The notes below the pieces were generated by a model. That model worked only from the letters and a program-made list of their open reading frames with translations. It ran no database searches and was not told the DNA's origin. A DNA stretch of 53,679 nt, from assembly GCF_029051725.1 (NCBI RefSeq), contig NZ_JAACFU010000028.1, forward strand, positions 1 to 53,679, given 5' to 3'. Both the position numbers and the translations under genes were made by a program. Source of the stretch: Bradyrhizobium sp. CSS354. GTDB lineage: Bacteria > Pseudomonadota > Alphaproteobacteria > Rhizobiales > Xanthobacteraceae. Shown in pieces: positions 9,140 through 17,129 of the stretch (the stretch's first letter is position 1; every line of letters begins with the position of its first letter).

Positions 9140-10068
9140 ACCATTTGCAAGCGACCGAGGCGCTGCACTCCTGATCGGCGGCTACAATAAGGTGAAGCCT
9201 GGCGACATCGTGCTCTACGCCGATTTCGACTACGATTCGATGCAGTATGCAATGAACGCGCTCAAGGCGCGGCGCGGCATCGACGCCGTCGAGTTCGACG
9301 TGCCGGAGCCGGCGACTTGGCAGTCCGTGCTGGACGCCTACGCCCCCGCGTTCGACGCGACTCCAAAGACGAGGCTCCTGCGCCTCACCCACATCAGCCA
9401 CCGGACAAGCCTCGTCATGCCGATTGCCGAGATCGTTCGCAGGCGAAGGCCAAGGACATCGACACCATCGTCGACACGGCCCATTCGTGGGGGCAGCTCG
9501 ATTTCACGGTGAGCGAACTTGGGGCCGATTTCGTCGGCTTCAATCTGCACAAATGGATCGGCGCACCTATCGGGGTGGGCTTCCTCTACATCAGAAAAGA
9601 GCGTCTCTCCCGGACAGTCACCGCCACATGGGCGACGAGGACTTCCCGGAGGCCGACATCCGCTCGCGGGTGCACACTGGCACGGTCATTTTCGCCACCG
9701 TGTGACGGTGCCCGCGGCGATCGCGCTCCACTAGGAGATCGGCGCGGCCACGAAGCAGGCCCGCCTGCTGCGCTATCGGCGCGACTACTGGGTGCGCCGT
9801 CTGCGCGCGTTTAAGGACATCGAGATCCTCACGCCTGGCGTGGCCGGCTCCTACGGCGTCATCACGTCCTTCTGCCTTGCGGGCAAGACGAGCTAAGCCG
9901 GCAACGACGCCACGGTGGCGCAGCTCAGGGACAGCTACAAGGTGCTCACCGTCCGCCGGGCGGGTGTCGCCAAGGGGCAGCGTGACGCCGGCGCTCTATA
10001 CCGAAGAGGCGGATCTCGACCGCCTGGTGGAGGCGCTGGCCGCCGTCACCGGCATGAAGGCGGGCTGA
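9140..10068 (+). pseudogene. Class V aminotransferase (isopenicillin-N-epimerase-like), multiply frameshifted
   Basis: Successive frames read as one class V PLP enzyme: LQATEALH, LIGGYNKVKPGDIVLYADF, YDSMQYAMN, then DTIVDTAHSWGQLDF with ADFVGFNLHKWIGAP (9450-9570, PLP-lysine motif NLHKW), then HMGDEDFPEADIRSR, and finally AGVAKGQRVTPALYTEEAD ending at TGA 10066-10068. The order matches the isopenicillin-N epimerase/selenocysteine-lyase-like subfamily. At least four frame changes and internal stops make it nonfunctional. High GC and codon use differ slightly from its neighbours. Confidence 0.7.
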
Positions 10069-11518
10069 AGCGTGCAGGTCTTGAATAAGGCCGCCGCGTC
10101 ATGGCCGGGAGAAGCCCGGGTGAGTCTGGAACGACTCTGCTTTTGTCCCCAGACGCAGTTGATTCAACTTCAACAGTAGCTCCGCCTGCACCAGCAGGGC
10201 TGGAGAAGGAATATCATCCCGCCCGTGGGCTCGCGCATGTGCTCCACGCGAAACATGCTGGCGCTCGCAAGCACCCTGCTGACGATTGGCGCGCTTGCCG
10301 ACGAGTTCGGCCGCAAGTGCATTTTTCGCGGCGGCATCACACTCTTCGTCGTAGCCTTCGGGCTGCGCTGGCTACTCTCGACGAGGAATACGGGCCGTTG
10401 GAAATGCGAGCGCTATTCAAAAGAGAAATCCCAGGAGAGACGAAGCTCACGAGCGGCGCTGCAGACACCACCACGGGCTCGGCTCGTTCGCCGGGATTCG
10501 TCGATTGCGCCTGCACCCGCTCGCTTGCCTCAATCTCCCGAATGATCTGCTCCTGCTCCACCGGCAGACTTGCCAGAGTATCCTTCTGAAGGAGAACCGC
10601 CCGCAGGGGGGCGCGGGGGCTGCGCCAGCGATCGCGCTGCCTCGGCAGCCGCGGCCGCTTCGCCTGCTTGATTCCTGCACCACCGCGCGCTCGGTGCCTG
10701 CATCGATGGCCCGCTCGGCACGCTGTTCGCGCTGCAATGTCGGATTGAGTGCTGCAACCGCCTCTTCGCGACGCTCGCCGCCAACGGTACAATCGGGCGA
10801 GGCGCGCAGCGTCGCTGCCTCGCGTCCCTCCCGCAACCGTTGCCCGTCCGTGCGCGAGATGAGCCCGTCACGTGCTTCTCGGCACACAGGCCATAAGTCT
10901 TTGGGCGGGAGGTGCCGATGCGAGTTTTCGCTTCACTACGCGCGGGCAGGGGCAGACGGCTCGGGCTGTTGCTGCCGCTCCAGGTCATTCGTCGCCTTCC
11001 CCTAAACGCCTACCTCGCTGTCTGTCATCCCCCAGCAGATCGAGAAGCCAGCGTCGATCCCTTCGTTGATACGAGATCTCCGTCTGCGACATTGTGGCGG
11101 CACCATGTGGCACATCGACGTTTTCCGGCGAGCCTGGCCGCTGGACATTCGTTGTGATACGTCATAACCAGGACGCGCACCATCCACCCATCCCGTGATC
11201 ATCCCTCTCGGCGACAATGTCCAATGTCGCCGTCTCCGCTAATCGTTCGGCCGCACACTCAGCGCAGCAAATCGCTCGCTGCATCGCCCCTTTACCCGAT
11301 CAAATGAGGCATCCGATGAATGTCTCGCCGATGCGCGGCGACCACAGGCGCACCTTCTCCGCAACCGCACCGGCTACTACCCCATACCACCCACAACTCC
11401 GCAGCTTCGTTCATCGGCTTCTATGAGGTCGTACGCACGACAGAGCGCGCGGCTCGCACCGCGCCGCATAAAACGCTCAAGGTTCCCATTAGATGCCTTC
11501 AACGACTATCGTCAGGAA
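10069..11518. other. Decayed DNA, possible MFS-transporter scrap
   Basis: About 1.45 kb without an intact gene. Around 10250-10370 a plus-strand frame reads ALASTLLTIGALADEFGRKCIFRGG, which resembles the loop 2-3 DRFGRR motif of major-facilitator drug transporters. Around 10420-10600 on the minus strand a short open stretch (LPVEQEQIIREIEASE) looks coding-like but is not recognised. All other frames are overlapping and low in information. It is best treated as gene debris between two working blocks. Confidence 0.4.
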
Positions 11519-12637
11519 CTACTGGATTCTTGGGATTCTGTTTTGATCTATCGGCATATAGAAGCGCTCGGGTCGAAAGGCGCCAAGCACATCACATGAT
11601 GCTTCCCTTGCAATTTCCGTGGTGAGCAGTAGCGCGACATATGGGGCAAGCGTGACGCCTGCGTGCGTCACCGCAATGAATATCTGTGCTTGACCAGGTA
11701 GTCGCCCGACGATCGGGTAGCCATCTTTGGGAACGGGACGGGTCCCTCTCCGCGCGGCAATGGACTCCCCAAGGGAGGGGTCTTTAAGCTCGCCCCTTAA
11801 TAACGAGACATTCTCCCTGGCAGCCGTGAGCTCTACACCAGAGTGGCGGACGCCCGTGGCATCGCCGGCACTGCCGACGATGAGAGAGGAAGGCCCGTTT
11901 GCCCGGAAATGAATATCGTTAGCAAAGACAACGTGCTCGATCGGAGGGCCGAAATACTGTATTTGCGCAAGTACCTCGGGCGACTCATGAACCAATGGCG
12001 CACACGCTAGATAGTCAAGCAGGGCGTTGATTCCGGTGCCGCTGGCCAGCACGACTGCATCGACAAGATAGCAAGTACGATTAGTCCAGACCACAGCGCC
12101 GTGGTTGAGAGGCTCTATCTTTGTACATTTTTCAGAGACCCAATGGGCCAGCCCGGTTGCGACGGCAGCGTCGATCATGCGCTTCGTGAAATAAACAGGG
12201 TCGAGCCATCCCTCCTGAGGAACCCGCACAATAACTTCGGGAGACCCCACGATGCTAAGATTGGGCTCAAGGTTCAATGCATCATTTCGTGAAAGGTACT
12301 CAACGGTCCTTCCTAGCCCCTCGGCCATACTTGCTGCCTGAAGCAACTTCTTATTTTGCGTGGAGTCGATTGACCACCGCAATGTTCCCGTTGCTCTAAT
12401 GGCGTCTACCAGACCAATCGGGCGTGCGAGTTCCATGTGGTAGTCAAGGGCTTCGGACCTGAACTGCATGTAGTCCGATGTCGACGCAGCAAAGAAGTTT
12501 AGGCAAGCGAAACTCGATCCGGTTGCTCCAGAGCCGGGCTCGGCGCCATCAAACAACAGTACCGTCACTTCGTTCGCGGCGAAATGAAGCGCGAGCGACG
12601 CGCCCATAATCCCAGCTCCAACAACAGCGACCAACAT
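11519..12637 (-). CDS. FAD-dependent oxidoreductase, D-amino-acid/glycine oxidase (DAO) family
   Basis: A 372-residue flavoenzyme. The N-terminal dinucleotide fold VVGAGIMGASLALHFA is near residues 6-21, GATGSSFACLNFF follows, and the C-terminal half has the DAO pattern PVPKDGYPIVGRLPG and AVTHAGVTLAPY, the flavin-side GxTLAP motif. The start is ATG 12637 with a strong GAAGGAGG. Such enzymes oxidise amines or N-methyl amino acids. DAO-type oxidases are known in aminophosphonate pathways, which fits the mutase and aminotransferases around it, but the substrate is inferred only from context. The 26-nt element lies 200 bases upstream, linking it to the aminotransferase operons. Confidence 0.85.
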   Translation of the reverse strand: MLVAVVGAGIMGASLALHFAANEVTVLLFDGAEPGSGATGSSFACLNFFAASTSDYMQFRSEALDYHMELARPIGLVDAIRATGTLRWSIDSTQNKKLLQAASMAEGLGRTVEYLSRNDALNLEPNLSIVGSPEVIVRVPQEGWLDPVYFTKRMIDAAVATGLAHWVSEKCTKIEPLNHGAVVWTNRTCYLVDAVVLASGTGINALLDYLACAPLVHESPEVLAQIQYFGPPIEHVVFANDIHFRANGPSSLIVGSAGDATGVRHSGVELTAARENVSLLRGELKDPSLGESIAARRGTRPVPKDGYPIVGRLPGQAQIFIAVTHAGVTLAPYVALLLTTEIAREASCDVLGAFRPERFYMPIDQNRIPRIQ

Positions 12638-12640
12638 CAA

Positions 12641-13214
12641 TTCCTCCTTCAGCCAGCCGAGCGCTTGTTGGAGGAGAGGCTATCGGCAAAGAGGGGCTCC
12701 GCCACGGTCGTGATCGCTCGCTCTATTGTGTCTCGATGCACTGGATGGCCAATGCACAATCGTGTTCCATGCCGAACACCTGCATATGACGTTGGCTCGA
12801 CGTTAATCAACCAGTCAGTGACACGCCTCTTTGATCCAGATCAGCTACTAACGTTGGTAGTGGATGCAAATTGTTGCATGTCGGTATAGCGTTGCAAAAT
12901 CCAGCACCAATTTCCGATACGGAAGTTCTGAGTTGGCAATGAGCGAGTTTTATCGCCTCATCACCCAACTTCTTGTCGTAACACCAACATGATGATCAAT
13001 TTTGTATAGGCTCAGCGTTGCTCTCATCCATTTTCAATCACTTTATTCTCTTCTGGCACGCTCAATCTAGGGTAACATCAACATTCGCGCCGCGGCTCAC
13101 AGAAGCGAGTCGACGAGTGTCCGGTTGCACCAAGTTGGGAGATTCATCCGCGCGGCGCTACGGGCGCGCCCCTCCGACCGCGAATCACAAGGGAAACGGA
13201 ATCAGTCTGCGCGG
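12641..13214. other. Intergenic stretch holding the third shared element
   Basis: No gene recognised. Apart from the element at 12839-12864 it is AT-richer than its surroundings. A small plus frame at 13018-13281 has no ribosome-binding site and no known domain. Confidence 0.5.
12839..12864 (-). promoter_or_regulatory. Shared 26-nt upstream element, copy 3
   Basis: Third copy, read on the minus strand toward the FAD oxidoreductase: TCCACTACCAACG at the left and GCTGATC at the right, again 26 nt. The conserved core CTACCAACG is identical in all three copies. The distance to the ATG is about 200 bases. Confidence 0.55.
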
Positions 13215-13545
13215 ACTCTTTCAACGACCTCCACTCGGCAGCGCTGTCACGTGGCGTTCAGCACCTTGGCGGCCGCCTTGATGCCCTCGTGGGCGTCCGA
13301 AGCTCACTAGCTTGAGGCCGCGCAGACCCCGCCTGGCGAGCCTGCGCAGGAACGCCATCCGCGGATGGGCCGACATCCATGCCGGAGATTTCCGGCCGGC
13401 CATCCTGCACGATGATCGCGACGATCCCCGCGACCGAGACATTGCGCCCCTGCTGGCGCACCTTCACGTAGGTGGCGTCGATCCACAGAGAGGGCCATCG
13501 CCCTCGACCGGACGGGCGAGGAACGCCCCGTCAACTATCAAGCCT
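13215..13545 (-). pseudogene. IS256 (mutator) family transposase fragment
   Basis: Minus-strand frames rebuild the middle of an IS256-type transposase: LWIDATYVKVRQQGR, VSVAGIVAIIV, DGRPEISGMDVGPSADG, then in a second frame LRRLARRGLRGLKLV, with AERHVTALP remaining from NATWQRC. LWIDATYxKVR and GxxEvLGmxvGPSE are hallmarks of the family. It is frameshifted and lacks both ends, so it is a dead remnant. It sits directly before the PEP mutase and may have carried or separated that gene from the rest of the locus. Confidence 0.75.
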
Positions 13546-13642
13546 GCTAATTGATCAAGATGTCAGAAAAGGGGAGTGATTGCCGGATGAAGGTTGGGCT
13601 GCTCAGTTGGGCTCCTCAACCGTCGCTCCTGAGGTGTTCGGC

Positions 13643-14572
13643 ATGAAACATCAACCAAAATCTGTACTCGCCAACGGTCCTGATCAATGCACCGCATCCT
13701 CGGCCGCAGAAATGCTGCGTGCACAGGTGTGCTCCAATCTTGAACTCTCCTTCCTCATGGAAGCGCATGACGGCCTCTCCGCTGCGATCGCCGAGCGCGC
13801 AGGGTTCAAAGGTCTCTGGGCGTCCGGTCTTTCAATTGCCTCCTCTCTTGGGTATCGTGATGTCAACGAAGCGTCATGGTGCCAGCTTGTCGATGCAGTC
13901 GAGCGGATCGTGGACTCGAGCAAACTGCCTGTTCTGGTTGACGGCGATGGCGGCTTTGGGAATTTCAACAATGCACGCCTCCTTGCCCGCAAGCTCCGTC
14001 AACGAGGCGCTGCGGGCGTTGCGCTGGAGGACAGCTGCTTTCCGAAGATGAACTCGCTCATTGGCGATCGTCATCCCCTCGCCGATATCCACGAATTCTC
14101 CGGCCGCCTGCGGGCAGTTAAGGATACAGTCGCGGACGACTTGGTCCTCGTGGCCCGGATCGAGGCGTTGATCGCGGGGCATGGAATGGACGAAGCAATT
14201 TTACGCGCTCACGCTTACGCGGACGCGGGTGCGGATGCGATCCTCATTCACTCGCGAAAGAGCACCGCGGACGAGGTTCTTTCCTTCACGCGCACCTGGC
14301 AAGGCCGATTGCCCGTCGTGATCGTGCCAACGATATACTATCGAACACCAGTCTCTGCGTATCGTAATGCCCGCATCTCAACAGTGATCTGGGCCAACCA
14401 CTCAGTGCGAGCTGCAATAGCGGCAATGCAGCAGATCTGCCGTCGTATCATTGCAGAAGAAGGCGTTGCCAGTATCGAGCCCAATATTGCGACGCTCGAC
14501 GAGGTCTTCGAGCTTTTGAGGTATGACGAACTTGCCCGCGCGGACGCGCGCTATCTTCACCCTCTTGACTGA
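13643..14572 (+). CDS. Phosphoenolpyruvate mutase
   Basis: A 309-residue member of the PEP mutase/isocitrate lyase superfamily, which converts PEP to phosphonopyruvate, the entry step to C-P compounds. Key residues: GLWASGLSIASSLGYRD (57-73, gating Asp73), LVDGDGGFGNFNNAR (98-112, metal-site Asp100 and Asp102), LEDSCFPKMNS (128-138) and HSRKS. GNFNNAR and FPKxNS separate it from isocitrate lyase and methylisocitrate lyase. The lysine usually found after ED (EDK) is Ser131 here, while the later Lys135, Asn137 and Ser138 remain. The ATG at 13643 was chosen; a TTG at 13580 with GGGGAG is an alternative. No phosphonopyruvate decarboxylase is visible in the window. Confidence 0.85.
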   Translation: MKHQPKSVLANGPDQCTASSAAEMLRAQVCSNLELSFLMEAHDGLSAAIAERAGFKGLWASGLSIASSLGYRDVNEASWCQLVDAVERIVDSSKLPVLVDGDGGFGNFNNARLLARKLRQRGAAGVALEDSCFPKMNSLIGDRHPLADIHEFSGRLRAVKDTVADDLVLVARIEALIAGHGMDEAILRAHAYADAGADAILIHSRKSTADEVLSFTRTWQGRLPVVIVPTIYYRTPVSAYRNARISTVIWANHSVRAAIAAMQQICRRIIAEEGVASIEPNIATLDEVFELLRYDELARADARYLHPLD

Positions 14573-14875
14573 GGGCAATGATTTCCCATTCACACGCAAC
14601 AAACTCGCTCTCGAAGGACCACCGGCATTCAATCGGCCGCCTTACGGTTACGCTCCACCGCATTGTTCAGCGAAGCACAGGCGTTCCCTCCTAAAAATTG
14701 GATGCGCCATAGACAGCTCTTGCGCGGCTGATCCGAACATGCTGCAGATCTACGGGGCTCATTTCTCTCCTGAAGAAGAGCCAACGCGGACGGTGATCCG
14801 TCGTCCTCTTCAAGAAAGCTGGTAGACACCGCAACAGCAACCACAAGCGACATTTGAGACCGACAGAGAGCGCTC
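14573..14875. other. Intergenic, nothing recognised
   Basis: Three hundred bases after the mutase. No domain, promoter or terminator was recognised on either strand. Confidence 0.4.
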
Positions 14876-14973
14876 ATGTTAAGGCAACGGACGGTTCTGC
14901 TCAACTCTTCGGGCACCGCCGCCAACGTGACAGATCTGCGTGGCGGCGCCGTTCGCAACGTGTTCTCTTTCAG

Positions 14974-15657
14974 TATGCGCCGCTGGCGCAAGCAACTGAC
15001 CCAGCTAGGGTTGATTGGGACCATGGTTGTCGTCTCAGTTGCGGCTGGCAGTGTCACCGATGCGAACGCGGGAGACGAGCGGAAGGCTGGCTTGCAAACC
15101 CAAATCGGCCGGGTGCAGCCGGGCGCTAAAGCCATCTCTCTACCGATTCCCGCATGTGGCGAGACAACCCAAGAATTTGGCTCCAATGATCCGAACGATC
15201 ACGTCGATGGCACCGTCAACAAGATGATCACCGAGTGGCTGCTGGCCGGCAACAAGGCCGCTTGGAAATCCAGCTTCGGTCTGGATAGGCGCTCTCTTGC
15301 CAACGCAGAGTCCGAAATCGGCACCTCCGATTGCGGGAAGGATCTCTTCCCGCCGGCCCCGAAGCCAAAACCCGCGGCATCGATCCGCATCGGAAGCAAA
15401 TACTGCGGCACCGCGGTCTGTTCGATAATTCCAAGGGCCTTCTCGAAAACACCATTCCAGCCGCCGACAACGCGCTTAAGCACGGTTTCCACGGTTTCGA
15501 ACTCGATCTTCGCGCAGATAGGAGCGGCCATGCCTGGATGATGCATGACACTACACTCGAGCGGGTTACCAGCGCCCCGAACAATTGCCTGATTTCGGAT
15601 GTTTCTACCGAGGAAATCAAGAACATGAACCTCTCGATATGGAATCCCCATCAATAA
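14974..15657 (+). pseudogene. Secreted glycerophosphodiester phosphodiesterase, frameshifted and truncated
   Basis: The first part, from ATG 14974, begins MRRWRKQLTQLGLIG and continues VVVSVAAGSVTDANA, a typical signal peptide with an Ala-X-Ala-type cleavage site. A frame change near 15350 leads to RHRGLFDNSKGLLENTI, HGFHGFELDLRADR and MMHDTTLERVT. These are the HRG, ENT, ExD and HD-TxxR motifs of GDPD phosphodiesterases. The frame then stops at 15655-15657, well short of a full domain, so the C-terminal half is lost. GDPD proteins cleave glycerophosphodiesters; the remnant is not expected to work. Confidence 0.65.
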
Positions 15658-16498
15658 TGAACGAATTCCGGCGCTTGACCGCAACGGCATCCGCAAAAGA
15701 TGGAAGACCGGCAGTACGTGCAAATCGAGCAAAAGCGCTTTCCGGTCTTCAAGGCCAGCAGGGCAGTGCACGAGCGCCTGAACCGCGACGAGAGCTCGGA
15801 GACGATCAGCTCGCCGTCTGAGGTTGTACAAGAGGGCAGGTGGCGCGCAGCCCGACCTTAGGGTTCTATCATGCCAAGCCTGCGGCGGCCGACGCGGTAA
15901 CGCGCCACCTGTTGGGCAGGGTGCTAGTCACCATTGGCATCGACAAGTCCCGCGGTCATAGCGCACCAAAGATCAGTCCATCCTCGCCTGACTCAAACCA
16001 AGGCTGTTGTGCTGAATTGGTTCGGCTTCAAGTGAATGATCGTGAACAAACCGTGGTGAGAACCTCGTCCGCCCCCTCGGAGCCGATTATCACTTGGCTC
16101 GCGGAAGCGGGGAAACCACAAACGAGGGTCTTCGATCTGGCGTCCGTTTCGAACCAGCCACCAAATCGACCGAAAGAGCCTAGCAATCCCAAAAGATTGC
16201 TGGATTTTGTTTTGAGTCGCTTTGGTCGAGCGATCAGACGGGAGGTGCCACCCGAATGTCCTCTGCGCTGGCGCGTAAAGCCATAGCCCGGGTTGATGCC
16301 GCGTCCTGCATGCGTGCCCGACTCCGTCGCCCTGCACTGGGCCGCTCGGTTTGCTGTCGACAGCGATTAAAGAACGGACGACTTTATTAGAGACCGACAA
16401 CGAAATCTTGTCCCGAATCGTGGGCCGGTTGTCGGTTCCAAACCAATGTTGTCGTGTTGACGACGTGAGACAAAGCGAAAAATCAGCAATTTTCAATC
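15658..16498. other. Stretch without a supported gene
   Basis: About 840 bases. A plus frame from ATG 15701 to 15859 (52 codons) and a minus frame at 15993-16559 are open, but have no recognisable motif and no convincing ribosome-binding site. It may be debris from the GDPD gene, followed by the upstream region of the RiPP promoter. Confidence 0.4.
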
Positions 16499-16514
16499 TG
16501 GCGCGTTGCTTGCT
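16499..16514 (+). promoter_or_regulatory. Sigma-54 (-24/-12) promoter of the RiPP precursor
   Basis: TGGCGC-GTTGC-TTGCT matches the RpoN consensus TGGCAC-N5-TTGCW with one mismatch, and GG to GC spacing is exactly 10. It is 83 bases upstream of the GTG start at 16597, giving a leader of about 70 nt. Near-matches to the NifA site TGT-N10-ACA lie at 16447-16462 (TGT...ACG) and 16457-16472 (TTG...ACA), closer to the promoter than usual; no perfect site was seen. Confidence 0.7.
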
Positions 16515-16596
16515 TTGTTCGCGCTGTCGGCGTCGATCGCCTGCGAAGGCATCGAGCATAGTTTGGCAACTTTAAGCGAAGACGCGGAGACTGGCT

Positions 16597-16989
16597 GTGT
16601 CGCGAACTGAGATAGAGCGATTTGTCAACGATCTAGGGAAAAAGGGCAATCTGCTCGAAAACGCAAAACCGAGTGCTACAGGTCTTGCATCAATTGTAGC
16701 GGTCGGAAAACGTCACGGCTACAATTTTACTCTTGATGAAGCGAAGAGTTACATCCGGTGTCTAAGTCAACAGGAGTTGATTAGTAAGCAGCTCGATGGG
16801 ACTGCCGGCGCCAATCCTGATTCGAGTGTTGCGATCTCGAGCGGCGTTGTGCAGGCCGCCGGGTTGGCCAGGTCCGCTGCGGAGGTGCCCACGAGCGGCG
16901 TACAGGTCGCGGAAGCGCACTTTAACTTCGCCTCGGTAGTCGAGCCCGTCGCTGTTGTTCTGGTTGTTGTTGTTGCGGTCGTGGCCTGA
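16597..16989 (+). CDS. Nif11-type leader RiPP precursor with valine-rich C-terminus
   Basis: A 130-residue peptide. Residues 1-62 fit a Nif11-like leader: hydrophobic helices with FVNDLGKKGNLLE, ASIVAVGKRHGYNFTLDEAK and CLSQQEL, where GYxFTxxEA is the family signature. The rest is Ala/Ser/Val-rich and has no Cys, ending EPVAVVLVVVVAVVA. So thioether crosslinks to Cys are excluded in the tail and other modifications are expected. The GTG start has GGAG at 16586-16589. It stands directly before a radical SAM maturase of the type found with Nif11 peptides, which supports a precursor role. No GG cleavage site is obvious; LDGTAGA at about 66-72 is a candidate end of the leader. The hydrophobic end could also act as a membrane helix. 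Confidence 0.75.
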   Translation: MSRTEIERFVNDLGKKGNLLENAKPSATGLASIVAVGKRHGYNFTLDEAKSYIRCLSQQELISKQLDGTAGANPDSSVAISSGVVQAAGLARSAAEVPTSGVQVAEAHFNFASVVEPVAVVLVVVVAVVA

Positions 16990-16990
16990 C

Positions 16991-17125
16991 ATGCCTTTCG
17001 CTCTGACCGCATTGGCTCGTGCTCAAGGAGACGAGAAGTGCGACGAGAACATGAAAGCAGGCCTCGTCCGGGGTGAGATCATTGCCATTAGGCTTATAAG
17101 AGTCTGCTTCAAGGTTTATCCGTAA
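16991..17125 (+). CDS. Possible 44-codon ORF between precursor and maturase
   Basis: ATG one base after the precursor's TGA, ending in TAA 2 bases before the maturase start region. It begins MPFALTALARAQGDEK and ends VCFKVYP. There is no good Shine-Dalgarno, but the tight fit between stop and start codons allows coupled translation. It may be a real tiny protein or chance; I recognise no family. Confidence 0.2.
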   Translation: MPFALTALARAQGDEKCDENMKAGLVRGEIIAIRLIRVCFKVYP

Positions 17126-17129
17126 CGTG

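Noticed and set aside
10225..10545. MFS transporter gene
   Set aside because: Only about 40 residues look like a transporter and the frame then loses similarity; described as debris only.
12991..13016. Possible fourth copy of the 26-nt element near the PEP mutase (ACCAAC...GATCAA)
   Set aside because: Shares only ACCAAC and GATC, with spacing shorter by about four bases; not the same element.
15993..16559. 188-codon minus-strand frame near the RiPP promoter
   Set aside because: No ribosome-binding site or domain, and it runs across the sigma-54 element.
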